A DNA stretch of 64,000 nt from Ursus arctos (Eukaryota > Chordata > Mammalia > Carnivora > Ursidae): assembly GCF_023065955.2 (NCBI RefSeq), contig NW_026622808.1:47318475-47382474 (forward strand). Direction: 5' to 3'. This document shows, in pieces, positions 1-10,400 of this stretch (positions are counted from its first letter, which is position 1; every line of letters begins with the position of its first letter). The position numbers and the translations under genes are program-made. Below the pieces are notes generated by a model that worked only from the letters and a program-made list of their open reading frames with translations, did no database searches and was not told the DNA's origin.

Positions 1-706
1 AGACGGACGGGAGGCTCGGAGAGCTGACCTTCTTGCTGTGCAGCAGGTGAGCTAGAGGCTCTGAACACAGACCGCGTTTGGCCTTCACTGGATGAATCGG
101 GACAGGTGTCAGAATGTTTAAAAACATTTTTCATTAAAAAGAAAAATTGTTACAAAAAAAGCTAGACCAAGATTTCCTGGAATGCCACACACATAATGTA
201 TGTGGGGCACAACCGTAGAGAAGAAGTCCCACCCTTATGGAAAGGTGCGACAGTGAACACGGGATTGTCGTGTAGGTGGACAAGGCCAGACCCAGGAGAA
301 TCGGTCCTGTTTTAAATGGAACATCGTACTCTCTATTAAACGTGTTTATAGCTCCTTAGGTTAAGTTCGCAGTTGGACCGTATGGACTGATTATCCCCCT
401 TCCCTCTCCGCGCAGTTACTACTGCTTTCAGTCTCCCGTTAAACAGCAGTCGGTGAGTTACCTAGCTGAGCTCTGCATCCAGTTTGACGATGCGAGAACC
501 TAGGAAAGCAGCTTCCTGTCAGGGCTTACCTATGGGTTGGGATGGAAGGGCTTCTGGTCTAGTGCGAGCCAGGGGTCCTGATTTCCCAAGAAGCTCCCCG
601 CTCTATTTCAGACTGCCCTAGAAGAGGGTGGTCAGGAGCTGTGCCTCTGAGGATCTGTTGGGGAATTTCATAAGCTAATGGCTTTGTCTGTTGTCCTGTT
701 TCGCAG
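1..706 (+). other. SLC25A26 intron (partial)
   Basis: This is intron upstream of the penultimate SLC25A26 exon. The expected preceding exon, ending in the TPLDVAKTR-type carrier signature, is not present. There is no clear repeat. Confidence 0.6.
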
Positions 707-780
707 GCTGGTTCCAGCACCGCTAGTGGGAATGTGCTGTCTGCACTGCACGGGGTCTGGCGGACACAGGGGCTGTCTGG
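707..780 (+). CDS. SLC25A26: SLC25A26 penultimate coding exon (74 nt)
   Basis: The acceptor is tttcgcag before 707 and the donor is gtaagg at 781. The exon starts on a codon boundary and leaves two bases (GG) for the next exon. It encodes [20 protein letters not shown] and then QGLSG, nearly the same as human SLC25A26. This is the matrix loop and short amphipathic helix of the third mitochondrial-carrier repeat. Confidence 0.92.
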
Positions 781-3700
781 GTAAGGACAAGAAGGAAGGT
801 GAAACTGCCTTTCCGCCTCTGCACAGGCTCTTCCTCCTTTAGCCTGAATGGGGTACACCCTTTCCTTTCCTCTGATCGTCCTGGTTGGTCTATTTACATT
901 GCACACAGCATATGTGATGTCGCCTGTGTGAGATGCCAGTGCACAGTCAAGTTGACACAATGTCTAGCCACGTGATCGCCAGCCTTGTCCATCTGGATGT
1001 TGGAGGACATCCTTGAGCCTGTCCTCCCCCGGCCCCGCCCAGGTTCCGGTCTGCAGCTCTGAGCAAACAGGATTCCAGTTATGTAATGCAGGAATGCAAG
1101 CGAGCGAGGGTGACATTTAGAAGAAAGCACTTGTCGTTGGGAGACTTTTCACTACGATCAGTAACAGTTACTTTGACCGCCCCCCGTGCGTGGCGCCTCG
1201 CTTGAAACCCGCTCTGTACTTTGCTCAGTGCCCCAGACTTCGAGCATCGTGTCCTAAAATGCCTCCTTTGCAAAACGTGCTTTCACGTTGCTTTTACCAT
1301 CTGTACGCACGTCTCCGTGTTGGGGTCTGTCTGGGTATGTGACACGACATTGTGCTCTTTGGAATGACCACCAGGGATTTTCCTGAGCGAGCAGAGTCAC
1401 AGCGTCCTCCTGGAGGGCCGGGAGGGAGCGTCGTGGCGGGGTGTGGCTGGTGGGGACAGCAGCGCCAAGGCCCTGCCGCGTCCTCATCTCCGTGCTGTGG
1501 GGGATGATTCGATTGTAGGCTTGCGTGCATTGGGCTGCGTGATAGCTGGGACATGAGGCGTATCGGTTAGGACCCAGGTGAGACTTTTGCAGGACAGTGG
1601 CCCCACTGAGAAGTAGGTCAAGTTGGATGGTTGTGTTGAATGGGCCAGCTCTGATGGACTGATGCCGGCTGATGACAGACTTGAGGATTTTGAGACAAGA
1701 AGTGGATGTAACAGGAAGGAGTGGCTGAGCATGAGCGAGGGAGCGGCAGAGCGGGGACCCGTGTGCCGTCGGCCGCTTAGAGCCAACACAGCTTCAGTAA
1801 GAGTCTGGTTGCTCGTACCTTAGACACGCTGATTTGGACACAGATTTCACGTTGAACAATGAAATGGTGTGAGAGAGCGGCTCTAAAGCCACTTCTGAGT
1901 AGCACGTGAAAGTCCTCAGTGTTTCGGATAGTTTGGGCCACACAGAGATGTGGTGCGGTAGCTTTTTTAGATCATAAAGTCAAAATGCTGAATTTCACCG
2001 CCCTCCTTGTTTCACCGTGGCTCGTATTAGGTTCTGTGGCAACGACTGGTCAGACCTCCGCTCCCGCCTTAGCTCTGTGGAGTCAGAGTGGGGCTGCCGT
2101 GCACCTGCCGTTCCTGGGGAAGGGGCCGGATGTGGGTATGGCAGGACGGGCAGGACCCTGGCCCCCGGGAGCCTGTGGAGAAGGAATCCCTGGGAGGAGA
2201 TGACCCATGCCAAACCCTCTCCCAGCTGTGCTGTGCGCTCGGGGTTCCGTGACTGGGCAGCGCCAGAGTGAGAGGCAGAGGACGGGCGTCCTGACATGCC
2301 CTGGGGCTCTCGTGAGCACCCAGTGCGGTCCTTAGCAGACTGTCCAAGCAGCCACGCTCATCATTTAAGAAATGCTAGATTTCACTAGCTTCCTACTAAT
2401 AGGAGAAAAGGCACCAAATAATTTGACAACAGAATTGTAACTCAAAGCAAACTAAACAAAAAATATCCCCGCTAACGCGGGCCACTGTTGTAAAACTGCC
2501 CTGGCATCCCAGCCTGCCTCCTCTGTCTGGTTCCCACACAGCCCCACTGGCCCTTCCGCCACCTCAGAGCACCCTTGCGCGTTTCTGGAGTGTTCCAGTG
2601 GCCTAGCAGGGAAATGGCGCTGGCCTCTTGGGGGGCATGTGGGGACGCTGCCGTCTCCATGTTGGTTCACACAGGGGAAGACCATGTTCTGACACCTACT
2701 TGGAATATGTGCTCTCAGGCTGACTGGTTTCTCCAGAATAAACTGCCACCTGCCCATTCAGCCCAGCAGCCGGAAAGCAGGTGGGGAAGCCTGTCTGTCC
2801 TGCATTGTGCCTTCCTCCTTGTCCTGTTCCGCAACTGGCTTTTTGTGTTTCTTGACTGTGCCCTTCACGGAGCAACCGCGGCCGCCCCGTGCGCACCCCC
2901 GCTGTGCCCCGTGTGCTGTGTTTGTTACCTGGTGTGATCCGTGGTCCCCAGAACACACCCCACTCCGCTTGAGTCTGCCTCCTTGTTCTCGGGGCGGGCA
3001 CTGTACAGATGAGTGTGCTTTAAGGCTATAATTATGTTAATAGATTCAATTGTCATCTCGTGGAACCATAAACTGCTTCCATCTGCCTCTTGCCAGGAGC
3101 TGCCGAGTTCATTAGTGGCAGAAGCTGCACCAAGACACGGGTTTCAGAAATAAGTCAGCTAGTCAGCTGGGGGGGGGGGGGGAGGCTTTCGTGGCACAGG
3201 TGGTCTTCTGTCGACCTCCCTCCGAGCACCCTTCTCTGTGTAGGGAGGGGGGGAGAGGAGTCGTCTGGGTCTCAGGCCAGAAGGTCCCAGGGGCCTCGGC
3301 GCGGTAGCTGGTGAGTTTCTGTCCTCACCAACCGCGTCGTGCGGAAACAGTGTGCGTGATGCCGAGCTGAACAACTCTTTTCCTTGTATAGTTTTCATGG
3401 TTACTTCTAGACAAGAACAAGAGGTTCTCATCTGTATATTTTACTTAATGATTTAAATCCTTCCTTCCCTAACAAAAGGGTCGTCTACCGCTAAGTCCCT
3501 TTTCCTCCAAGGTGCTGAGTAGGATACTTGGAGAGGAGGCGAGGGGACCTGTCCCAGCAGGTGTGCAGAAACTAGGCAGCCGGGGTGGGGGTGCGCTCTC
3601 CTGTCCACCTCCTTGGCCAGTCCTGTTTAGCTTATTGTGGATGTTTTTCCTCCATCTTAGAGGTTAGGTCCTTTTCACATAACCTGACCATTTTCACTTG

Positions 3701-4912
3701 CTGCTCCAGAGTGTCCTCACTACTGAGCCTGATAGTTCTGATTTTTACTGCATACAAAAGTAATACTCTTGGTAAAAAGGCTCAATGATTCTAGAAAGAC
3801 AGGTAGAGAATGTTTCTTGTCGTTCTGCCCCCCAGAGAAAGCTGAGGCCTTGGAATATATGCTCGCATGCTTGCCGTGCTTGCACGTACGGCTGGGACTT
3901 CTGGGCACGATCTGCCTCGGTCCTGCGGACTGCCTTGGGGGCCCTGCAGCTGCTGTGGCGCCAGAATCCCGTGCGAGCCGCAGGGTGGCTTTTAAAGAGC
4001 GAACCTCCAGTGTGCGCCCCCTGTGACACCGTTCTTTCACTCTGCCTTTGTTTGATGATTCCAAAGTCAGTCCTCCGACTGGCCTTGCGTGGTGCGTGGG
4101 GACCGAGCCTTCGAGGAGGTGCTGTCCCCAGACCATTGGCCTTTCTGGTCCTTCCTCGGAGGAGAAGACAAACGGAATGCATGGAGCTTCACTTTCTTGT
4201 TCTGGCATCACATCTGTGGGCCTCTAAGGACAAAAGGCAACTGAGTCACGGGGAGGAGTGGCATAGTGGTCAGCATATCTCCTCCAACACCCAGAGCCCA
4301 CCTTCCCTTCCCGGGGGGGGGGGGAGCACGGTGCACCCCTGGATCCAGGCCTTGGACTCCTTTACCAGAGTCTGTTTCACCATCTCCCAAAGACAAAACC
4401 GGGAGGGAGGTTTCTGACAGGACTTGGGGGACAGAGTTCGTCTTTCTTGACCAATTACTGGACTTCATTGTGAGGCTCGCAAGCAAGCTGTTCGGTATTG
4501 AGCCACGTTAGCCAACAAACAGCCGGGCCCAGATTCAGCAAGCCTACTCGGGAGCGTAACTTAGCGCCGTTCTGGGAGAGAAAAGCACACGCGCTCAGTG
4601 CTGTGGGGGGTGTAATGAGCGTGGTGTGCTGAGTTGAGCAAGCTGTGGGTGTCGGAATTTAACCTTTTTTACACACACGGACTTAAAATCTTTCCTCCTT
4701 TTTCCTTCCCTAGATTGTTTGCAGGTGTCTTCCCTCGAGTGGCGGCCATCAGTCTGGGAGGCTTCATCTTTCTGGGTGCCTACGAGCGGGCCCGCAGCCT
4801 GCTGTTGCAGCTTGGCAGAGAGCGCCCCCGCGTCGGGGACGGCGCCCCAGGCACGGCTCTCAAGACGGGCGGCGCCGTGCAAGCAGCCGCGCGGCGTGAA
4901 CAAGGATCTTGA
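707..4912 (+). CDS. SLC25A26: SLC25A26, last two coding exons (spliced: 707..780, 4714..4912)
   Basis: This is the C-terminal end of the mitochondrial S-adenosylmethionine carrier, an inner-membrane antiporter that brings SAM into the matrix in exchange for S-adenosylhomocysteine. The two exons join in frame through a split Gly codon (GG|A) and read about 90 residues to the stop. The joined text carries the third carrier repeat from its matrix helix ([19 protein letters not shown]) into the sixth transmembrane helix ([13 protein letters not shown]), and matches the recalled human carrier closely. Earlier exons, with the signature PxD/ExxK/R motifs, are left of the window; nothing like them was seen in 1-706. 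The 3.9-kb intron between the two exons shows no recognisable gene. The gene converges on LRIG1. The C-terminus runs about 27 residues beyond the human stop as I recall it. Confidence 0.93.
781..4713 (+). other. SLC25A26 last intron (3.9 kb)
   Basis: The intron lies between the two SLC25A26 exons, with donor gtaagg and acceptor ccctag. It is mostly unique sequence without a recognised transposon. It holds two long G runs (3169-3182 and 4313-4324). Open frames inside it are short and have no family resemblance. Confidence 0.7.
3169..3182 (+). repeat. G14 homopolymer
   Basis: Fourteen G residues in the last SLC25A26 intron. Confidence 0.85.
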
Positions 4913-5012
4913 GGACGTGTCTCCGCTGCCATCGGCTGGCCGGCACGCTCACGTGGAACCCCAGCCACAGCGGTACTCTCAGCCCCCCGAATAAAGCCGT
5001 GTGGTGACGCCG
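4714..5012 (+). CDS. SLC25A26: SLC25A26 terminal exon (CDS to 4912, short 3' UTR to about 5012)
   Basis: A strong pyrimidine tract ends in ccctag before 4714. The first base completes the split Gly codon; the frame then reads [17 protein letters not shown] and on to a TGA ending at 4912. The segment through [20 protein letters not shown] is the sixth transmembrane helix. After GRERP, where the human protein ends at GRKSP as I recall, the frame stays open for a Gly/Ala/Arg-rich tail ending in REQGS. The 3' UTR is only about 100 nt. The coding boundary is firm; the transcript end is inferred from the poly(A) signal. Confidence 0.9.
4990..4995 (+). terminator. SLC25A26 poly(A) signal AATAAA
   Basis: A canonical AATAAA lies 77 nt after the SLC25A26 stop and is followed by a GT-rich stretch (gtgtggtg) suited to CstF binding. 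Cleavage is expected near 5005-5020. Confidence 0.8.
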
Positions 5013-5814
5013 CGTCCACGCTGCTCGGAGCCTTCATTTGATCTGTAGCTGACCTTGCATTTCCTGCCCCCTGCTAGCAGGCCGACCGCGGAAGGCAGAG
5101 AGGATTCTAGACGCTTCTCATTCCGACGGTGGGGGGGGGGGGTGGACGGGGAGCAGGAAGGCGGGGGCTCCAAGGGAAAGTGGGGCCCGAGGCTGGGCGT
5201 TTCCCCGTGGTGAAGCTTCGGGCTCTGTTGAGAGACTGACGTGCAGGTGCAGGCGTTCTCCGGGGCGGCCAGGCTGCTGTTCTTAATTACCCTCAGATTT
5301 CCCCGAGAAAACAGGATTGTATTATTTTTCAGAGAAGCGTCCAGCAGCCCACGTGGTGTGTGAGAGAAAGCAAGCGGTTGCAGCTCAGGGCCCAGGTGGG
5401 CTGGAGGGCGCGGTGGGCCCACTGAGGACCTGGGCCCTGTGCCCCGCTTCTCCACCCGAGACCCAAAGGAGGGGCGTGGGCCAGCCGGGAGCCCGAGCGC
5501 TGCGTCTGCGTGCCCGGCGGGAAGGTTGGTTGCTCGGTACTGGGAATGAGACGGGACGAAATGGGGAGGGCTCCATTTCAGAGCTTGACTAATAAGCTCC
5601 AGGTGTGAGAAAAATTCAGAGAGAAATCTCAGGAATCTAGGGGTGGCGTATCTTCCCTGGAGCAAAGAAGTACTTGATTTTGCTTTGCCGAGAAGAAATT
5701 TTCCCCTTTTTGGGAAAACAGATAATTAAAGGCAGAATAGCTGCATTTGTAAGGGAGTTTCTGGAAGGGAAGGGGGTGAAACGGTGGGTAGAAAAATGCC
5801 CCTAGCCACACAAT
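5013..5814. other. Intergenic spacer between convergent SLC25A26 and LRIG1
   Basis: About 800 bp separate the two predicted cleavage sites. The left half is GC-rich with many CpGs and a G12 run at 5131-5142; the right end is AT-rich. No gene is supported: a 228-codon minus-strand open frame here (4979-5665) looks like a by-product of GC richness. Confidence 0.6.
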
Positions 5815-7499
5815 CAACATTTATAAATGAACCTTTATTAAAGACACTTCAACGCCGTTTGTTAGACACTTCAATATTTTACATGTTTTTCAATGTACAT
5901 TGTACCAAAATGTCTATAAATAAATAACTTTGTACATAAAAGTAATACTTCCTCTTTCACATTGCCTCTCAGAAGCAGCAAATTCACATATTTTGTGGAA
6001 GTAACATTAATCAGTTGACTGTTGAGAACACAATTCTAAATGTGCTTACCTTTTAGAACGGCGATGACACCGGACAGTACGATTTTTAACAACCATTTTG
6101 TCGGTCTCTACCTTCAGCTTTTTGGCTAAAGGAACCTGCTTTCTGAGATTTTTTAAGGACCTTGTTTCAATGTAATTTTTCCTGAAATACACATTGGCAC
6201 TCACAAGATGGTTAGCTACAGGTCTCGAAAGTGCAAATACACCCAGGTCAGGGGCTTCGACTTGTTACGGTCCCAGCCCGGGTCTGTCTGTGAGGGAAGG
6301 ACGTGGACAGACAGGCTCCGGAGCCTCAGTAGAGAGCAGCTAGAGGACGCCATCCTTTTCCTCCCCCGTGATCAGTGTCACGTGAATTAGCATAGCGGCA
6401 GAACGAAAACATCACTATTGAAAAATCCACAGGTACCAACACCAGCAGCCTCTACCTCAGTAAAATGAGCCTCAGAGGACAGTCGAGTGATTCGACCGCC
6501 CCACGTGCTTTTCTCCTAGAAGGAAGAAAGGCAGTGCGCCATTGTTCGGAACAAAGGCTCGTGGTGGATCAGCAACCCCCCCCCCCCCTTCGGCTTGGCA
6601 AGGAACTTAGAACAAGTCCCGCAGGGCAGAGGTACAGGACGACACGGGCATCTCGGGCGCGGCAGGCAGGGGGGCCGCACGGGAGCAATACTGACGGGAC
6701 GTGAATTCCAATGCACACGAAGGCGGGCGCAGACCCCGGGGTCTGTCCGGGGCAGTGCAGTGCAGACCCCAGGACCTCCCCTCCTCCCTGCCCTCCAGCA
6801 ACTCCCGGGAGCAAATGTGGTTTTAGGTTCTACGAATTCCATCCATGCATTAAGGCACCAGAACTCTTCCCCGCCCCCCCTCCCGAAATTAAACAGCAAC
6901 CTGATATGAAAAATAATATTGTCAAAATTGTATGTTTTTCTTCTTTTTTTTCCTGTTAACCATGCACTAAAGATTAAAATAGCCTCTGCAAAAGATATAT
7001 AATATATAGGAAATCTCTGAAAACTCTTATGTACAAGGGCATCAGACACTTTTTTGCTTTTGTACACGATAGCCTCTCGCGGGTCTGCGCGGCGGCCGCA
7101 AGTCCTTGAAACCACGGACACTCCACACGGAAGTTTAAAAACTCTGTACACATCAGTGACGCTTGAACTCAAGCTTCCTTACAGCCTCTCCTACCTCTCT
7201 TTCCTGTAGAGACGACACAAGAGCTGAGGTAGACAAAGCCTAGATTTTCGGTGCAAAGAGCAGGGGCACGCCCCGTTTCCCGGGGAGCTGTCCTGTCAGC
7301 GCTGGGGCCTCGGGGCTGGAGTCACACGCCTGGGGGAGGTGTCCATTGGAAAGAAGCAAGTGCTGGCCTTCACTGGGGCCGTCAGGAAAGCCCGAGGCGG
7401 CTTCCGCGAGCTCCGCACTGCCGGGAGTTAACGTCGAGGGAGGCTGGAGGTCTGTGGAGTCTGGCTCACACAGCCTTGCTGAAGTCCAAGAGGAGGCCC
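5815..7499 (-). CDS. LRIG1: LRIG1 exon 19: C-terminal tail (7240..7499) and 3' UTR
   Basis: The acceptor is ctttctcacag at 7500; the first two bases complete a Gly codon. The frame reads [20 protein letters not shown] and on to [20 protein letters not shown], ending [10 protein letters not shown] and a TAG at 7240-7242. It aligns with the human C-terminus (..LARLYHPDSTELQP..LLLAPKS) except for about 11 extra residues before LLLSNGH. The 3' UTR is about 1.4 kb, rich in A+T near its end, with an AU-rich element at 5919-5927 and a poly(A) signal at 5834. The lower edge is estimated from that signal. Confidence 0.9.
5834..5839 (-). terminator. LRIG1 poly(A) signal AATAAA
   Basis: On the minus strand this reads AATAAA, in an AT-rich setting after a long 3' UTR. 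It is the only canonical signal I see between the stop codon and the intergenic GC block. Cleavage is expected near 5810-5822. Confidence 0.75.
5919..5927 (-). promoter_or_regulatory. AU-rich element in LRIG1 3' UTR
   Basis: On the LRIG1 mRNA strand this reads UUAUUUAUU, the classic nonamer recognised by TTP/AUF1/HuR-type proteins. It lies about 80 nt before the poly(A) signal. Its activity is an inference from the motif. Confidence 0.5.
6576..6588 (+). repeat. C13 homopolymer in LRIG1 3' UTR
   Basis: Thirteen C on the plus strand, so a G13 run in the LRIG1 mRNA, about 650 nt after the stop codon: a candidate RNA G-quadruplex. Confidence 0.85.
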
Positions 7500-10400
7500 C
7501 TGTGAGAAAGGAAAGGGCGCATCAGAGCGTCTGGCCTGGCTGCTTACCTGCCCCCACCCACCTGCGGGGCCTCCTTGGAAGACCGTGAACGTCTACCTTT
7601 CCCATCTGGAGGTGCCAGTGGCTTTTTCTTCAAGGATGTCAGCATTCTGTCGTGGTTACTGGGGTAGAGGGACCCCCTGCGGTCAGCACGGGACCCGTCA
7701 GCAGTCCCACTGGTCAGGTGAGGCAGAGAATGTTCTCGGTCCGTCTGACTGGGGTCCTGGCTGCTTAGTGTCCCTGGCTGTGTATTGTCTCTGGTCACAG
7801 GCGGAGGATAGAAAGCTTGTTCCTTGGAGTAACCGTCCACGTCTGTGTTGCAGTCACCGCACGCCACGGGGCCGCTGTGCTCTGCGGGACCAAGCAGGGG
7901 ACAGATTAGAGCCACGGCCACCGAGGTCTGCATCCCCGCCCAGAACAGGAAGCTTCTGTCCCCTGCTGGGAGGCCAGAGCCCTGCTTAGATGAACTCTCG
8001 AAAAACCTGCCCTCTCTCCCATCTGTGGTCACAGAAAAAGGACTGGGCAAATACCAAGCCCTTAAGGAAGAATGGGCCCTTCGTGTTTCAACGGTTCAGA
8101 TTAATTGCTTCATGAGAGAAAGTGGCCCTACTCTTTTGATCACAGAAAAAAAGAATCCCACTGCATGACATACCATGTGCTCTCAGGAGTCTTCGGAATA
8201 ATCAGAAATATAGCCTCAAAAATAGCCCTGGTAAAAAGGTACTTCAGGTTGGGCCTTGCCCTTTATTAAAATTGCTTATAAATCTGGAAAGTTCAAGCCC
8301 AGGCTTACCCCACCACAGATTTATGAAAGAGACCTGCTACTTCAGAACTACGAGAGCCAGGCCACAGCTTCCTGTTTATACACTGAATACCAAATTCTGA
8401 GATAGTCTTAGACCCATAATGCATCTCTCGCTCTCATTTAATGAACAGGTTTACTTGAATTTTGATTTCAAGAACCGCAGACTTTTCCCGACGAGAGCGT
8501 CTCTTACCCATCTTCTGAGCACCAGGTCTCCGCTGGGCTTTCTCCACCACGTTCCAGGGCTCCTTGGTACAGCCCACGCAGAGCTTGGGCTGCCTGCACG
8601 TAATGCCATGAGCGTCCGCCTCTGAAAAGAGGCTGGCGTCCCTTGGACAAACACCTGCAGTAGATTCCCACAGTTAGAAATGATGGGCTTAGCTTTCCAG
8701 AGGAAGTCCGACCCTTTTTACAGTGTTCTTTACGGTGGTAGGTGTCTGCTGACCAGCAAGGGGCATCTGTAATGTAAGACAAGCTGCCCCCAGGGCAGGC
8801 CTGTCGGTGTTTGGGGCCATGCTGGTGAGCGGTTCGTGTAAGGACAGACCTGCCCCCTGTAAGCACTCCGTCTCCCCCACAGAGGCAGCTCACCCTGGGA
8901 GAGCTTTCTAGTAGCCGAGATGGGCCCACAGAGCAGGCGTGGACCGTCTCCTACCCCGTGCATTGGTTTCAGGGCCTGTATGTCCTTTGCAGCTCCTTAT
9001 TCAATCCTGCCTTTTCCTGACCAGGAGACGCTGAGCCCCATATAGCAACTGCCTGGGGGCTGGATTTTTAAAACCTTGCAGAACATGCACGGGGCAGGGC
9101 CAGGAAACCCAACCGAAGGCTTGAGTCTGCCAGCCGTCCGGGTCAGATGTGCTCAGCCCAAGGCCACGCACCTGCCCTAGGAAGGGGCAGGAGGCTCCCG
9201 AGGACAGGGTCGCGTCAGGTTGAGGCCTTACCGTTGCTCTCGATATGCCCGTTGGCCTGAGGGCCACCCTCAGGCCTGATCACAGTTTCCTGTCGGTCAG
9301 AAAGGGTCCCCTGAGACGAGAGGTAGCTTGGAACATCCGGTGGCACAATGGTTTCATCTGCAAGGAGACAGGACGATCAGATACCAGGTGTCCCTATCCT
9401 TCGTGGGGACAAGACAGGAAAACACTTGCTCACTATCAGGCCCAGACACCAGATTCTTGCACCAGCAGCCGCTCAGGCTGTGCACAGATGGTCTGGAGGG
9501 CCCAGCTTAGTCTCGCTTTCCACCCGGGTGTAAAAACTACAGCAGTTGGAGGTCTGAGCCCACAGAAGAGAGCGAGCAGGGATGGCTAGGGAGCCGGAAC
9601 TAGCAGGAGCACGATACTGGGAGGTCCCTGCAGCCATGAGCCACCACGCGGCCACCGGGCACGGCCCCAGGGTGCCCCTGCCTCGTCGCCAGACGGCACT
9701 GCGTCCCTCCTGCCCGGGGAATGAGCTCGGCCCGCAGGGGCTCACCTGTGTTGGTGACGCTGTACTCCTCGCTCTTCTTCCTGGTCTGGTAGATGATGCA
9801 CACCCAGACCAGGGACGTCAGCACGATGCTGCACACCACAGCGATGGTGAAGACGCCCACGGTGCTGCCGTCCTTCCTGCAGCCGGGCGCGGGCAGAATG
9901 CTCAGCTGGCTGTGCGCGCGCTCCGTGCCCAGCGTGTTGGAGATCTCGCACGTGTACTGGCCCGCGTCCTCCACCACCACGTTCTGAACGATGAGCAGCT
10001 GGTTGCCCGGCGTGAAGTGGTGCCGCTCGGTGAGGCTCAGGGGGCGGCCCCCCTTCAGCCAGGTGATGCGGGGCGTAGGGTTCCCGGTCGCCTTGCACTG
10101 GAGCGCCACCGTTTCTCCCATGGACACCACGCGGTCTTCCAGAGGCACCACCAACGACGGGGTTTCTGCAGGAAGGCAGAGGAGACGGTCCGGTTACTCT
10201 GTGCGCCTGCCCTGCCCTCCGGACCAAGGAGGGCCCACACGCCAGTGAAGGGCCGCAGGAGATCGAGTGTCAGAGCGGCGAGCTTTCCAAAGACCTCGCA
10301 CAATGACTAAGTCACAGCCATTCTGGGGGGTGGCTTCGACGAGGAGGAGGAACGAACCTTGAGCCACAGAGAAGCCCCTTCTCTCCCCCAGCTGTCCTGT

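Noticed and set aside
4979..5665. 228-codon minus-strand open frame between the two genes
   Set aside because: GC-rich, crosses the SLC25A26 poly(A) signal and the spacer, and has a low-complexity Pro/Ser/Arg composition with no domain.
6516..7172. 218-codon minus-strand open frame
   Set aside because: It lies wholly inside the LRIG1 3' UTR, after the conserved stop codon, with no homology.
9582..10310. 242-codon plus-strand open frame
   Set aside because: It lies antisense to LRIG1 exon 15 and intron 14. The exon explains its conservation and GC-rich openness; there is no independent homology.
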